In this document: positions 54,401 through 62,818 of the stretch, in pieces | How positions within the stretch are numbered: the first letter of the stretch is position 1 | Layout: the number at the start of each line of letters is the position of its first letter | NCBI RefSeq assembly: GCF_016097555.1 | Contig: NC_054712.1 | Span: forward strand, 43,124,567 to 43,188,566 | Source of the DNA: Gigantopelta aegis | Taxonomy: Eukaryota; Mollusca; Gastropoda; Neomphalida; Peltospiridae | Length of the DNA stretch: 64,000 nucleotides | Reading direction: 5' to 3' | The notes under the pieces: model-generated | Database searches by the model: none | What the model saw: only the letters and a program-made list of their open reading frames with translations | Told to the model about the DNA's origin: nothing | Program-made: the position numbers and the translations under genes

Positions 54401-57343
54401 TTACAAGGTTACTGAATGAGTAGTTAAGGGTTAATTAAAAATTAACCAGTTAGGAATAGAGTTGTAATTCCTTTATTAATCAAGTTCCCCTGGCAGCGTT
54501 TCTCAATTATCACACGCGTGTGGATTGTATCACTGTGCAGTGATTAGAATATTGTGTAAACTAGACACCTAGTTATTAACTAATGAAGTGATTAGCCCTG
54601 GGTTGTTATTATATTTTTGTTGTTAATTAACTACTGCGGCAAGTACATTTGTCAGCGTAGTGTTAATACAGATTCCAAAGTGTATTGTGTTTTGTTGTGT
54701 TTTCTAGTGAACTAAACGTGCTACATGTATATTTTTTATATAAGATCTTATCTCTGATCATACCTAGAGCCGAGCTACTCGGGTATTAGACTGCCCGATA
54801 CAGAGAGATCTAATAGATATACAGTTAGAAGAGATATTTGGATAATCGTGTTTTATTCAGTTACGGGTATTATAGGATCCCCGTGACAACCCTAACCGTA
54901 AACCTAACCCATTTTATTTCTGGGTGAGGCCCCCATACTTCCTATTGATTGCGGTAGCATTCAGCACACACTTTGTAATTAATCAATTTTGTAGCGCCAT
55001 ACCCAAAAATTTCTTTCTGGCAGAAACACTAAATACAATTATGAACTATGAACTGTATGATTGAAATCTATTTTAATGTATACTTGTATTGCCAATAATG
55101 AGTAAAAAGCAAAGCATCTTACAAAATACCTAAGCTAAACATTCCAAACTTTATCAAAACAAGGATACCTTATGACATTTCAATCTTTTCATTATATGCA
55201 CTATACACAAATCAACAAATTATGTCAGTATTCAAGAGAAAATTGTACAATCTACGTCACTGTTCAAGATAATTAACTCTTTGTTACTGTTCCTTTTAGC
55301 CAAAAAGCAGTTTTAATGCTGGATTTTCAATATGTTTTATACAACTGAAATAGCCTTTATTAGAAATGAAAGCACATGTTATATACAGTCGAACTTCGAT
55401 AACTCCACCTTCGATCTCTCGAAAACTTCGATCTCTTGATCTGAAGCAACGGTCCCGGCCAAGTTGCTATACAAACTAGTAATAACGGCCTTCGAAAACT
55501 CAAACTAAAATTCTATAAACTCGATCTCTCGACCTAATTCTTTTGTCCCGCCATAAAGATTTAATAGAATATGTACCTCTAAAACCCAACGCATGTCGAT
55601 TGATCAAACTGTCGTCGTTACCAATAGTATTTTAAAGACGAATGTATTGTCAATCATGTTAATCAAGAGAAGCGCGCCTGTTTCTGGTGGTCTTGGCTGT
55701 CGAGGATTACGGTGATAATTACAGATTAATAGATCGCTGACTTAGTGGAACGAAATGATCCTGTGTTTCGTTGTCGGTGTGTGTACGTGGTTGAGAGCCT
55801 CACTACGTAATACATAATTACAGACACAGTCTGCTTAACTTCAAAGAGCATTTGTAATAATTGTTAGCGCTGTTTGTTTTTGTTCTCAAAGGCTTGAATC
55901 GTGTCAAACTTTAGCTTTTCTATTTATGTATCGGTCATTTAGTTATGTTAAAAATTGATACATCATAAGATCGAGCAATCTGGGGAAGGACCCGGTAATG
56001 TGGGGATAGCCAGATCAGTTTTAAAAAGTTCTGCTTTCTTGTCATCCACGCAATCTCGTGTAGGGCCCAGAAATGGGGGTGGGTAGCCAGATTGGAGAAA
56101 GAAAGAAAGAGGTGCGAATTGTAAATAATTTTGTGTAAAACAAATGAACTTAGTGTTATTTGGCACTCAGTTTTTTATTTGTTAGTTTACGTTCCACCAT
56201 GTTTTGACGTCTGTAAAATACGTCAACGTTCATTATATCATTTACTTTCTGTTATTTATATATGTATGCAAATGCCTTCTTGTTTTGTTTCTTTTTGCTG
56301 TCAATAAATACATGTAGCCTATATGCCTAAGCATATATTTCAAATTCATCTGGGTTATCTTTTTTGTTTTGTTATTTACTTACTTTTACAATATACGCAA
56401 AATGAATGTACCACAGGCATCGAAGATGCCAACAGCTGGGGTGGGGTGGGCTGGGGTGGGGTGGGGTGGGGTGGCAGTGATATATTAATTCACCGTTTAA
56501 CTGGGGATGCATAATTCAGAGGTAGGCAGCGAAGCTCACGCTTCTCACAATATTAAGCAAAATCGACCAGCTGCAATGCTGTTTCAAATTTGAACTCATA
56601 TATTACTTTTGAAAACTCAACTCATTGAAACTTGAATTAATTCCTCGTCCCCTTCAAGATCGAGTTATCAAAGTTTGACTGTAATTGATTTTTACAGGGA
56701 AACCACTTCAAAAATTAAAATATATTTTTAAACTTATGGCCTTGGGGCTTAAAGAAAGAAAGAAAGAAATGTTTTGTTTAACGACGCACTCAACACATTT
56801 TATTTACGGTTATATGGCGTCAGACATATGGTTAAGGACCACACAGATTTTGAGATGAAACCCGCTGTCGCCACTACATAGGCTACTCTTTCCGATTAGC
56901 AGCAAGGGATCTTTTATTTGTACTTCCCACAGGCAGGATAGCACAAACCATGCCTTTGTTGAACCAGTTATGGATCACTGGTCGGTGCAAGTGGTTTACA
57001 CCTACCCATTGAGCCTTGCAGAGCACTCACTCTGGGTTTGGAGTCGGTATCTGGATTAAAAATCCCATGCCTCGACTGGGATCCGAACCCAGTACCTACC
57101 AGCCTGTAGACCGATGGCCTAACCACTATGCCACCGAGGCCGGTGGGGGCTTAAAGAAGACCGATCTATAGGTTTAAAAATAAGGGCTTCTCAATTTTCT
57201 AGTAACTGATCTGTAACTGCTCATTTCAGATTCGAGTGTCGTGGGTCAAAGTCCGATCTCAGTGATTCAAGATGGAGTTCAACTTCAAGAAGTCATTGTA
57301 GCAGTAGACAGGTCTTCACTGATTGGTTCAGCAGTCTCCAGGG
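37552..57343 (+). CDS. ZFP64: ZFP64 orthologue, multi-exon C2H2 zinc-finger protein (3' end not seen)
   Basis: Nuclear C2H2 transcription factor. Coding exons: 37541-39475, 41315-41551, 44075-44147, 46773-46975, 48960-50033, 51000-51784, 52246-52552, 57230-57343. Every junction is GT-AG and phases agree (1,1,2,1,1,0,1). From the ATG at 37552 this gives about 1572 residues, against about 680 in human, mainly through a long N-terminal region. Matches to ZFP64 include DIHICGTCKAQF near the N-terminus, then DYGAADSSSLKKHIRIH, CQICPYASRNSSQL and KFKINSDLKRHMRIHTGEKP. The finger array (about ten fingers) spans exons 3-6, and the C-terminus QDGVQLQEVIVAV resembles the human end. The last exon seen ends in a good GTGAGT donor, so more exons are expected beyond the window or unrecognised. 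Introns 2, 3 and 5 carry duplicated splice sites. Confidence 0.9.
39732..41225 (+). mobile_element. Tc1-like DNA transposon, apparently complete
   Basis: 1494 bp with 24-bp terminal inverted repeats (CTCTTCAAAA start, GAAACGCAAAA at the inner end), differing at one position. Flanked by TA at 39730-39731 and 41226-41227. It carries one uninterrupted transposase gene. It lies inside ZFP64 intron 2, in the same direction as the host gene. Confidence 0.93.
40047..41054 (+). CDS. Tc1/mariner transposase (DD34E)
   Basis: 335 residues, the usual length for Tc1 transposases; cuts and pastes the element at TA sites. The N-terminal part is a paired-like helix-turn-helix: VARAFHVSPSTISRLWDRY, then the GRPRVTT linker. 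Catalytic residues are visible in WFSDESRF (first Asp), VFQHDNARPHTA (second Asp) and SPDLNPIEHLWDEL (Glu), with 34 residues between the last two. The start is the first ATG in frame, giving MPRLSEPQRNNAIGRLDAGE. GC content is higher than in the surrounding intron. No stops or frameshifts are seen, so it may be recent and possibly active. Confidence 0.93.
   Translation: MPRLSEPQRNNAIGRLDAGESRTAVARAFHVSPSTISRLWDRYQQHGSTRDLPRSGRPRVTTPGQDRYIRVRHLRERLTTATSTAAAIPGLRRISDQTVRNHLREVGIRARRPVRGVILTPQHRRLRLQWCQINRQWPQLRWRQVWFSDESRFLLQRHDGKCRLYRRRGERYAANCVQEVDRFGGGSFMVWAAISHTGRTDLVHVQGNLNAQGYIDQILRPHIVPVMANANAVFQHDNARPHTARLTTAFLQNNNINVLPWPSISPDLNPIEHLWDELDRRLRQRQPQPQTLPELAAALQAEWATIPRDVIRTLVASMGRRCQAVVNTRGGHTRY
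41315..41551 (+). CDS. ZFP64: ZFP64 exon 3 (fingers 1-2 and start of 3)
   Basis: Begins with the split Asp codon, DYVVTVHDPDSPSKKRFKC, and encodes fingers FKCSVADCHFTTTYIRDLDRH and YICPLCPKSFSRSDKLNIH. It ends within FKCNFC at a GTAAGT donor (41552). The phase matches exons 2 and 4. Confidence 0.93.
41564..41931 (+). repeat. unclassified repeat inserted at the exon 3 donor, copy 2
   Basis: Same family as 15172-15507. Its 12-bp target duplication is GTAAGTAGCATT, at 41552-41563 and 41932-41943, which is the 5' splice site of exon 3. A duplication of this length fits target-primed retrotransposition. Confidence 0.75.
42014..42485 (-). mobile_element. hAT-like element, interrupted copy
   Basis: In reverse relative to 13746-13912. 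The outer part is at 42420-42485, ending GTGCCAGAGGTAGCCCTG; the inner part is near 42014-42092. About 330 bp of other sequence lies between. Confidence 0.45.
42855..43490. repeat. interspersed repeat with hairpin, split by a SINE
   Basis: Reverse copy of 2709-3050. The hairpin part is at 42857-42990. A head-B SINE is inserted at about 43080-43370, with TGAGCGATT/TGAGTGATT flanks. The uninterrupted copy at 2.8 kb shows the empty site. Confidence 0.65.
43080..43370 (+). mobile_element. SINE, head B, tail type 3
   Basis: Head B (CTCGATGGTGTCGTGGTTAA, B box GGTTCGCATCC) is joined to a different 3' part: CCAGGACAGCGTGCTTGAAC, then AAGCACGAAAATAACTTG and AAATGAAATGAG. Pieces of the same tail occur near 28150-28215 and, reversed, near 60850-60915. 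Confidence 0.75.
43676..44012 (+). mobile_element. SINE, head A, tail type 1
   Basis: Almost complete plus-strand copy ending TCGTTAAATAAAACATGTCC, about 60 bp upstream of the exon 4 acceptor. Confidence 0.85.
44075..44147 (+). CDS. ZFP64: ZFP64 exon 4 (finger 3)
   Basis: 73 bp after TCTGTATTTCAG. It completes the finger begun in exon 3 (DYGAADSSSLKKHIRIH) and runs through the linker TDERPFR to a GTAGGC donor. Nearly identical to the human segment DYAAADSSSLNKHLRIH. Confidence 0.93.
44170..44990. repeat. large inverted-repeat element in ZFP64 intron 4
   Basis: Arms of roughly 100-130 bp (about 44255-44360 and 44775-44890) share ATCGATG.CAGTCACTTTTCG-like and CCTTGTTTTGGCTTC segments in opposite orientation. 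No terminal duplication identified. Confidence 0.55.
45032..45199. repeat. 56-bp minisatellite, 3 copies
   Basis: AATGACTGGCGTCTTTGG begins at 45038, 45094 and 45150. The array follows a poly-C run of about 25-30 bases at 45006-45037. Confidence 0.9.
45238..45437 (-). mobile_element. SINE, tail type 1, head missing
   Basis: Minus-strand tail (GGAAATGTTTTATTTAACGA) and body, ending at CCCACAGACAGGGTAGCAC. Confidence 0.8.
45530..45861 (+). mobile_element. SINE, head A, tail type 1
   Basis: Complete plus-strand copy: GGGACGTAGCTCTGTGG, GGATCGATTCTCCC, body, and tail ending ACATTTCCTTCCTTC. Confidence 0.85.
46104..46344 (+). mobile_element. SINE, tail type 2, head truncated
   Basis: Starts near the B-box position and keeps the body and the GTGCTCTAGTGGTGTCGTTA tail. 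Confidence 0.75.
46773..46975 (+). CDS. ZFP64: ZFP64 exon 5 (fingers 4, 5 and first half of 6)
   Basis: After ACCTTATTGCAG. Encodes CQICPYASRNSSQLIVHLRTH, FQCSVCDAKFKINSDLKRH and the Cys half of finger 6 (CDLCDYRCSVRG), then a GTAAGA donor. The His half of finger 6 is in exon 6, on the far side of the tandem array. Confidence 0.95.
47217..47395. mobile_element. hAT-like MITE (CAGACC family) in the array
   Basis: Ends CAGACCTTGCTG and GCGAAGTCTG. The 8-bp flanks AAGTATAT and ATGTATCT match at six positions. It splits one of the older acceptor copies; relative at 26132-26349. Confidence 0.65.
47568..47739. mobile_element. hAT-like MITE in the array
   Basis: 172 bp with ends CAGGGCTCACCCTG and CAGTGTGAGCCCTG. 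Flanked by AACAAT at 47562-47567 and 47740-47745. It lies between the diverged and the regular parts of the array. A partial relative ends near 25418. Confidence 0.7.
48960..50033 (+). CDS. ZFP64: ZFP64 exon 6 (fingers 6-10 and Gln-rich region)
   Basis: Starts with the His half of finger 6 (NLKCHYRINH). It continues with SCPEPNCKFTSSSRKTLWEH, IKCEVCSYACASNSALKMH, YNCGICSYSSKQSGNVKTH and, after a basic linker, YKCNICSASFVREDSLRSH. A Gln-rich, then Ser/Thr-rich segment follows. The donor GTTCGT at 50034 is weak, but the phase matches exon 7. Reading on would stop within two codons. Confidence 0.92.
50782..50885. repeat. 59-bp tandem duplication in intron 6
   Basis: ATCCCAAATGAAAGAATTTG occurs at about 50783 and 50842, followed by ACAATTTTCAT-type sequence in both. 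Confidence 0.7.
51000..51784 (+). CDS. ZFP64: ZFP64 exon 7 (Gln/Ser-rich region)
   Basis: Acceptor AATTCCACAG; phase-0 donor GTAGGG. No fingers. Seven 8-residue repeats of QIQIPVSS type lie at 51194-51361, followed by a Ser run (about 51665-51688). Human ZFP64 also has a long disordered C-terminal half. Confidence 0.85.
51194..51361 (+). repeat. 24-bp coding minisatellite
   Basis: Seven in-frame units starting CAGATCCAAATCCCTGTC, with the last two more diverged (IHIPTSS, IHMPMSS). They encode alternating hydrophobic residues spaced by Ser and Gln. Confidence 0.9.
51838..52146 (+). mobile_element. SINE, head A, tail type 2
   Basis: Plus-strand copy 54 bp after the exon 7 donor. Head with ACATAGTCCAGTGGTAAAGC and GGATCGATTCCC, and tail GTGCTCTAGTGGTGTCGTTA. 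Fills most of intron 7. Confidence 0.85.
52246..52552 (+). CDS. ZFP64: ZFP64 exon 8
   Basis: Long pyrimidine tract and CTCAG acceptor. It encodes VIKPSTTQTSYPINIITQE onward, a hydrophobic/Gln-rich stretch (FQIVLPSGVQSPQIV, QHQIIVQVEEVGG), and ends at GTACTT in phase 1. Confidence 0.85.
52598..52739. repeat. 142-bp near-perfect palindrome
   Basis: Arms from ATCACCGTT to a central GGCCGAGG/CCGAGGCCC region, containing GGCAATTCCAACCC and its inverse. Begins 45 bp after exon 8. Probable foldback MITE. Confidence 0.75.
53348..53555 (+). mobile_element. SINE, tail type 1, 5'-truncated
   Basis: Starts at AAAGGCCGTGGTATGTGC and ends at CGTTAAATAAAACATTTCC and CTTCCTTC. Confidence 0.85.
53844..54888 (+). 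mobile_element. solo LTR (same family as 33666-34851)
   Basis: 1045 bp, TGT...ACA ends, flanked by the 5-bp duplication ACCCT (53839-53843 and 54889-54893). Opposite orientation to the other copy. Two TTACGTAA motifs (53915, 53989). No internal region. Old fossil in ZFP64 intron 8. Confidence 0.8.
55386..56681. mobile_element. Tigger/pogo-like non-autonomous element
   Basis: Ends CAGTCGAACTTCGATAACTC and GAGTTATCAAAGTTTGACTG are inverted, with TA on both sides (55384-55385 and 56682-56683). Subterminal copies of CGATCTCTCG lie near the left end. No transposase recognised. A (GGGGT)n run is at 56438-56474. Confidence 0.7.
56438..56474 (+). repeat. (GGGGT)n run with G-quadruplex potential
   Basis: At least six runs of three or more G separated by single T or CT. 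Confidence 0.7.
56757..57145 (-). mobile_element. SINE, head B, tail type 1
   Basis: Complete minus-strand copy with head B. Flanked by GGGGCTTAAAGAA (56744-56756 and 57146-57158). Ends 84 bp before exon 9. Confidence 0.9.
57230..57343 (+). CDS. ZFP64: ZFP64 exon 9 (last one seen)
   Basis: Acceptor CTCATTTCAG; encodes SSVVGQSPISVIQDGVQLQ then EVIVAVDRSSLIGSAVSR, and ends at GTGAGT in phase 1. If not spliced, translation stops at TAA 57349-57351, after adding Gly-Glu. The IQDG-type motif resembles the human C-terminus (LIQEG). Confidence 0.8.
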
Positions 57344-58656
57344 GTGAGTAACTCCAACTAAACACAACCGATAGTTAACGGCTTGCAAGTTTCTTTGCTT
57401 CAAAGCTTCGTATCTCACCTCCCTATTTCACTAGAATAAAATCCAGCTGTATTGCACACTCTACCTGCTAAATAAAGTGTTAATGTTGTATTTCGTGATG
57501 GCTATTCCAGTCCTTCACGTTTAAAAATATTATAAGCCTTCTACATGACAAAAGAGGGTGGGATGTAGCCCAGTAGTAAAGTACTTGCTTGATGCATGGT
57601 CGGTTTAGGATCGATCCCCATTGGTGGCACCATTAAGCTATTTCTTGTTCCAGCCAGTGCTCCACAACTGGGGTAACAGTGGTATGTACTATTCTGTCTG
57701 TAGGATGGCAGGCCTCGAAATTCAGTGTTAAAAGGGCAGGCTTTTAAAAGCCTTTAAAAATCTAGGAAATGAAGGGCACCAAGGCTAATCTAAAAGGCAC
57801 AAAGGCTACGTTCATACATTTTCAAAGGGCACCAAGGCAGTCTTTTTTAGGAAGTCAATTTAACCAGAAAAAACCCTTTATCTGTAATTCTGTTAATCTA
57901 TAATAAAAGTAGATATGTTAATTTTATCTATTAGTTTGTGAAGGTATCTCCAGAGAATCACTGTAGAATACAGGTACTAAGTTTCAGAATTAACCAATCA
58001 AGATTTCTATTTCAATTTTACAATCTCATTAATTTAAAAAAAACCAAAACAAAAAACGTTTTTACAAGTTTAGACATCTTTATTATTTTGTGGAGAGTAC
58101 CAAAAGAATATGTGTATTACGTTTCAGAACAATACAATCAAAGCTTTAGGAAAATGGATGAAATGTTCAGTGTTAAATTATTTGAAATACAAATAATTAA
58201 ATAAATAAATGTTCAAACCAAATCATTTAGGTTTTTAAAAATTTAATCTTTATATTATTTTTGTTCTAAATTCTATATTTAACAATAATAAAAAAATCCA
58301 CCCTAATTTCAACTTTTTCTCCAACAAACATGATTGTAATAACAAGATCAACCAAATGACCCATTCAATTATAGAATAAAAAATGTGGAGGGAAATCCCA
58401 TTCTGTCATATGACCGTATCCACAAAAACGTAAACATTGTCGGAGGACACCATGGCCTATTTTCTTAAGTATGTTTTCAGCATTTATGGATTATTTTTAA
58501 TGTGTGTGTTTGTGTGTGTGTGTGTTAAATGGAGGTTGAGGGATGTGTGCGTGGGGGGGGGGGGGGGGGGGGGGCAGCAGCGATGGTTTTTATACACCCC
58601 CACCCCACTTTTTGGCTCCTTCTTACGCTGTGGCCTGGACCCAATCACTGGCGTTA

Positions 58657-58894
58657 GGGACGGTCCATAAATATCGATGTGCTTCACAATCCGAACAATG
58701 TTCGGAAGGGGGGGGAGGGGGTAAAAGCCATGTTCGGATTGCTTTTCAGGTAAAACATCGGTCCATCGAAGGTCAATGTTTCGTACACATTATATCAATG
58801 TTTTTATGTTACGATTAGGGGAGGGGGGGGGGGGTCAAACCCAATCCTAACATTGTTAGGATTATGAAAACCATTGACATTTATGGACCGTCCC
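58657..58894. mobile_element. PIF/Harbinger-like MITE nested in the hAT-like element
   Basis: Ends GGGACGGTCCATAAAT and ATTTATGGACCGTCCC, with the 3-bp duplication TTA at 58654-58656 and 58895-58897. 238 bp. Confidence 0.75.
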
Positions 58895-59903
58895 TTAGAG
58901 ACTGGACCCAGACTAGACATGCCTGGACGTTGAATGGATATGAGCATAACTAATTTGTTTCAAATCGGGATCATTAACATGTGCTCTTATTAGGTACCAC
59001 GGTAATTGGTGACACACGAGATTGCATGACAGTACGGTAACGTGTGTGGCGATTAAACGGCTTTTATTACAAACTGCTAAATACTGTACTACTAGTCTGT
59101 AGGCCTATAGAGGAAAATATATCGTATTATCGTAACTCCAGTCATCTCATACATTGTAGGTTTATTTTCCAAAAACAACAACGTGCGATCTCAACAAAAC
59201 AATCGAGGATTTCTCAATACCACATGCACAGACTACAAGTCATCGCGTTTTTTTCCGCATGCAAAGGTGAAGGTCATTTGAAGAAGACGTGGTACAATTT
59301 TCGTTGTTGGCTACTGCTTAGGCTAGTACCCAGTATTTGTTAATATACACGGGTGTAGCCTGTAGGAAGATACAAAAAAGTGGGGTGGGTGGGCACACAG
59401 ACACACGTATAAAATTAATATATAAACCATCGATGCTGCTACAAAGTACCCCCTTCCCCGCTTCCTACACCAGTGATGTATAGGCCTATCAACTGCTGAG
59501 CATGGGTAATAATTAAATAAACCACAAGAATAACCACAAACATTAAACAGTTCACATTTATTTTAGTGTTTCAGTTAATTGGGAATAAATTAATTTGGGT
59601 GATTTTAGCATAGGTCCGTTCAATAAGCTAATAAACATTAAAACTATAAGTCTGTCCCACAGGGAACGCCTTTTTTATTACTATGAAATTTACTACAGGT
59701 TATTAATTTCTAAGCTGATTGATTTGTAAATTGCACACAAAATTAGTATTGTTTTGTTATTTCCAATACACTTTTACTTTTCTTGTTATGTCAAACAAAA
59801 CTGAAATTAATAGCAAAATTTATTTTTTATAGAATGATGGGACAGACTTTTTTTTTGTAATTTCAAAATTTGTCATGAAGAATATCGATAACAACAGCTC
59901 CAA

Positions 59904-60029
59904 GTTCAGCCAGAAAACGTTTGTCTAACGTTCGTGAACTATTTGATTGGTTCTCAACGTGGCCATTTGGTTTCTTGTGAAGCGCATAAACCAGTCTAGC
60001 GAACGTTTTTCCGCTCGGTCTGGTTGAAC
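59904..60029. mobile_element. short inverted-repeat MITE, relative of 5413-5543
   Basis: Shares GTTCAGCCAGA, AACGTTCG and the inverted TCTGGTTGAAC end with the copy in the DAD1 intron. Confidence 0.5.
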
Positions 60030-60774
60030 GCAGCTGACATTTAAATAGCTAATAATAATAATAATAATTTTTACCTGAACTAATAAAAACGTTTTGGCAA
60101 TTTTTGTCTTCTTTGGTCTTCTTTTTCTTCTAGGCATGGTTTAGCCTATTTTGAAAAAAAAAAAAAAATTGCCCCGGGATTCTTTTTCGGTTATTTACGT
60201 TTTTTCCCGTAAATGTATGACGTTAAAACTTTCGGCAATTTACGGTGGGGTTTTTTCCTTAACGCTGTACGTTTCAACCGTAATTTATCATTTGTTACGT
60301 TCGATGTGCAATTGTAATACATGACCAAGAAACTGTATACAAACACTACTGAGGAACATCGAATTTGTGCATGTTTAATGTTTTAAAATAAAAGTTAGGG
60401 TTATACAAGTTTAAAAAAAAAAAACATATACAAAAGGGGCACCACGGCAGGTAATGAAAAGGGCACGGTTATTCATAGCCGTAAAGTAACTGGTATTTTT
60501 GAGGCATCACAGCAAAGGCACAAGGCAGTACGGCAAATGCCGTGGAGCCGTCGTGAATTTCGAAGCCTGGGATGGTGCATATAAAAGATCCCTTGCTGCT
60601 AATCGAAAAAGAGTAGCCCATGAAGTGGCGACAGTGGATTTCCTCTCTATATCTGTGTGGTTCTTAACCATATATCTTGACGCCATATAACAGTAAATAA
60701 AATGTGTTGAGTGCATAGTTAAATAAAACATATATCCTTCCTTCCTTCTACATGTTTTGAATAGCACAAATATA

Positions 60775-60828
60775 AATGTAAATGTAAATGTAAATGTAAA
60801 ATGTAAATGTAAAATGTAAATGTAAATG
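60775..60828. repeat. (TAAATG)n microsatellite
   Basis: About eight units, a few with an extra A. Confidence 0.85.
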
Positions 60829-60991
60829 ATCCCACCCTACAGTAACAATAATCATTCGTTTCATTTCATTTCAACTTGTTTTCGTGCGTATATCCAATTA
60901 AGGTTCAAGCACGCTAAGTGAAGTGCTAATGTATCAAATACTGGGGCCTGCTATGGTTAAACCTGCCTCTGTTCAAACAACCAATGAAAGG

Positions 60992-61316
60992 AAGAAAGAA
61001 ATGTTTGATTTAATGGTGCACTCAACACATTTTTTTTACGGTTATATGGCATCGGGCATATGGTTAAGGACCACACAGATATTGAGAGAGAAAACCCACT
61101 GTCACCACTTCATGGGCTATTCTTTTCCATTAGCAGCAAGGAATCTTTTATATGCACCATCCCACAGACAGGATAACACATACCACGGCCTTTGATATAC
61201 CAGTCATGGTGCACTGGCTGGAGCGAGAAATAGCCCAATGGGTCCACCGACAGGGATCGATCCCAGACCAATCGTACATCAAGTGAGCACTTTACCACTG
61301 GGATACATCCCGCCCC
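60992..61316 (-). mobile_element. SINE, head A, tail type 1
   Basis: Complete minus-strand copy with the 10-bp duplication CAATGAAAGG (60982-60991 and 61317-61326). Confidence 0.88.
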
Positions 61317-61599
61317 CAATGAAAGGTGTGCTGTTGCCATATTATAGGTGGATGATAAAAACCCGCTCCATCGATGAAGTTATAGCTGTGATAGGGTGCA
61401 CAAGTGCGATCGCGAGCTTTCAATGTGAAGGACTGCTGTTGAAGTAAGCAACATAGAATAAACATATCCTGTTTGGGACGATGACATGTGGACATGTTTA
61501 TGTCGCCAGCTCATATCTGAAATATACAAAATTGTGGTAACTTACCATATAATTCAGGCCTCTGTACTTGATAATAAATTTGGGCAAAAAATATCAGAG

Positions 61600-61915
61600 A
61601 AGGTTTGTTTTGTTTGATGACACCACTAGAGCACATTGATTTATTACTCATCGGCTATTGGATGTCAAACATTTGAAAATTCAAACATATAGTCTTAAAG
61701 AAGAAACCCACTACATTTTTCTTTTAGTAGCAAGGGATCTTTTATATGCACCATCCCACAGACAGGATAGCACATACCACAGCCTTTGATTTACCAGTCG
61801 TGGTGCACTGACAGGGATGAAAAATAGTCCAATTGACCCACTGACGGGGGATCGATCCTAGACAGACTGCACACCAAATGAGCGCTTTACCACTGGGCTA
61901 CGTCCCACCCCCATC
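61600..61915 (-). mobile_element. SINE, head A, tail type 2
   Basis: Minus-strand copy from the tail (GTTTGATGACACCACTAGAG) to the head (CACTGGGCTACGTCCCACCC). Confidence 0.8.
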
Positions 61916-62173
61916 TAATAGAAAAGCAGTTGAACTAATCTAAAAAATCTAAAATAAATGTTCTGTGATGTAAACACTTGCACAGTCAACCAAGTTGATA
62001 TTTATTATATTTGTCTGTACAGTTAAAACAACTTTCTGCAAAGTGAAGCAGGATCATTTTTAAGTTTCTTTTCTCAAGCTGTTTGAAACTCCTGGAGCCA
62101 CAGACAATTTTAAAATACAGTTCTTCCATAAACTATTATAAAGATTTTAAAAATAACTTTGTTAATAATTTGA

Positions 62174-62565
62174 CCGGCCTCGGTGGCGTCGTGGCAGGCC
62201 ATCGGTCTACAGGCTGGTAGGTACTGGGTTCGGATCCCAGTCGTGGCATGGGATTTTTAATCCAGATACCGACTCCAAACCCTGAGTGAGTGCTCCGCAA
62301 GGCTCAATGGGTAGGTGTAAACCACTTGCACTGACCAGTGATCCATAACTGGTTCAACAAAGGCCATGGTTTGTGCTATCCTGCCTGTGGGAAGCGCAAA
62401 TAAAAGATCCCTTGCTGCCTGTCGTAAAGAAGAGTAGCCTATGTGGCGACAGCGGGTTTCCTCTAAAAACAGTGTCAGAATGACCATATGTTTGACGTCC
62501 AATAGCCGATGATAAGATTAAAAATCAATGTGCTCTAGTGGCGTCGTTAAATAAAACAAACTTTT
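62174..62565 (+). mobile_element. SINE, head B, tail type 2
   Basis: Head B (CCTCGGTGGCGTCGTGGC, B box GGTTCGGATCCC) with the type-2 tail (GTGCTCTAGTGGCGTCGTTA). Flanked by the 15-bp duplication TTGTTAATAATTTGA (62159-62173 and 62566-62580). Confidence 0.92.
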
Positions 62566-62818
62566 TTGTTAATAATTTGAGAAAGGCTACAAAGACTGAA
62601 CTGCCATGGAGTTAAATTGCCTCAGTCTAAATAGAATATTTCACATGGAGTGAGACTAATAAACATTTATAGAATGAAGAGTGCTATGGATGCTGTACTG
62701 ATATCACAAGTCTTAAAGGTTATATTGTGAATTTTATGTGAAAACTTTTTTTATTGTTTACATAGAAAACAAGCGAATTAACCATTTCAATATAAACTTG
62801 TTTCCAAGTTAATTAGAG

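Larger units (their letters stand above)
57709..60569. mobile_element. hAT-like element, 2.86 kb, no transposase seen
   Basis: Termini CAGGCCTCGAAATTCA and TGAATTTCGAAGCCTG (one mismatch), with GGATGG duplicated at 57703-57708 and 60570-60575. Near both ends there are repeated GGGCACCAAGGC-like motifs, as expected for subterminal transposase binding sites. The inner part contains two smaller MITEs and a poly-G run. No coding region was recognised. Confidence 0.7.
57548..60743 (+). mobile_element. SINE, head A, tail type 1, split by a hAT-like element
   Basis: SINE parts are 57548-57708 and 60570-60743, together a full copy. Flanked by CCTTCTACATG at 57537-57547 and 60744-60754. The 2.86-kb element between them landed in the GGGATGGTGC block. 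Confidence 0.85.

Noticed and set aside
54889-54910. Telomere-like CCCTAACC sequence
   Set aside because: Too short and irregular; it is the target duplication plus flank of the solo LTR.
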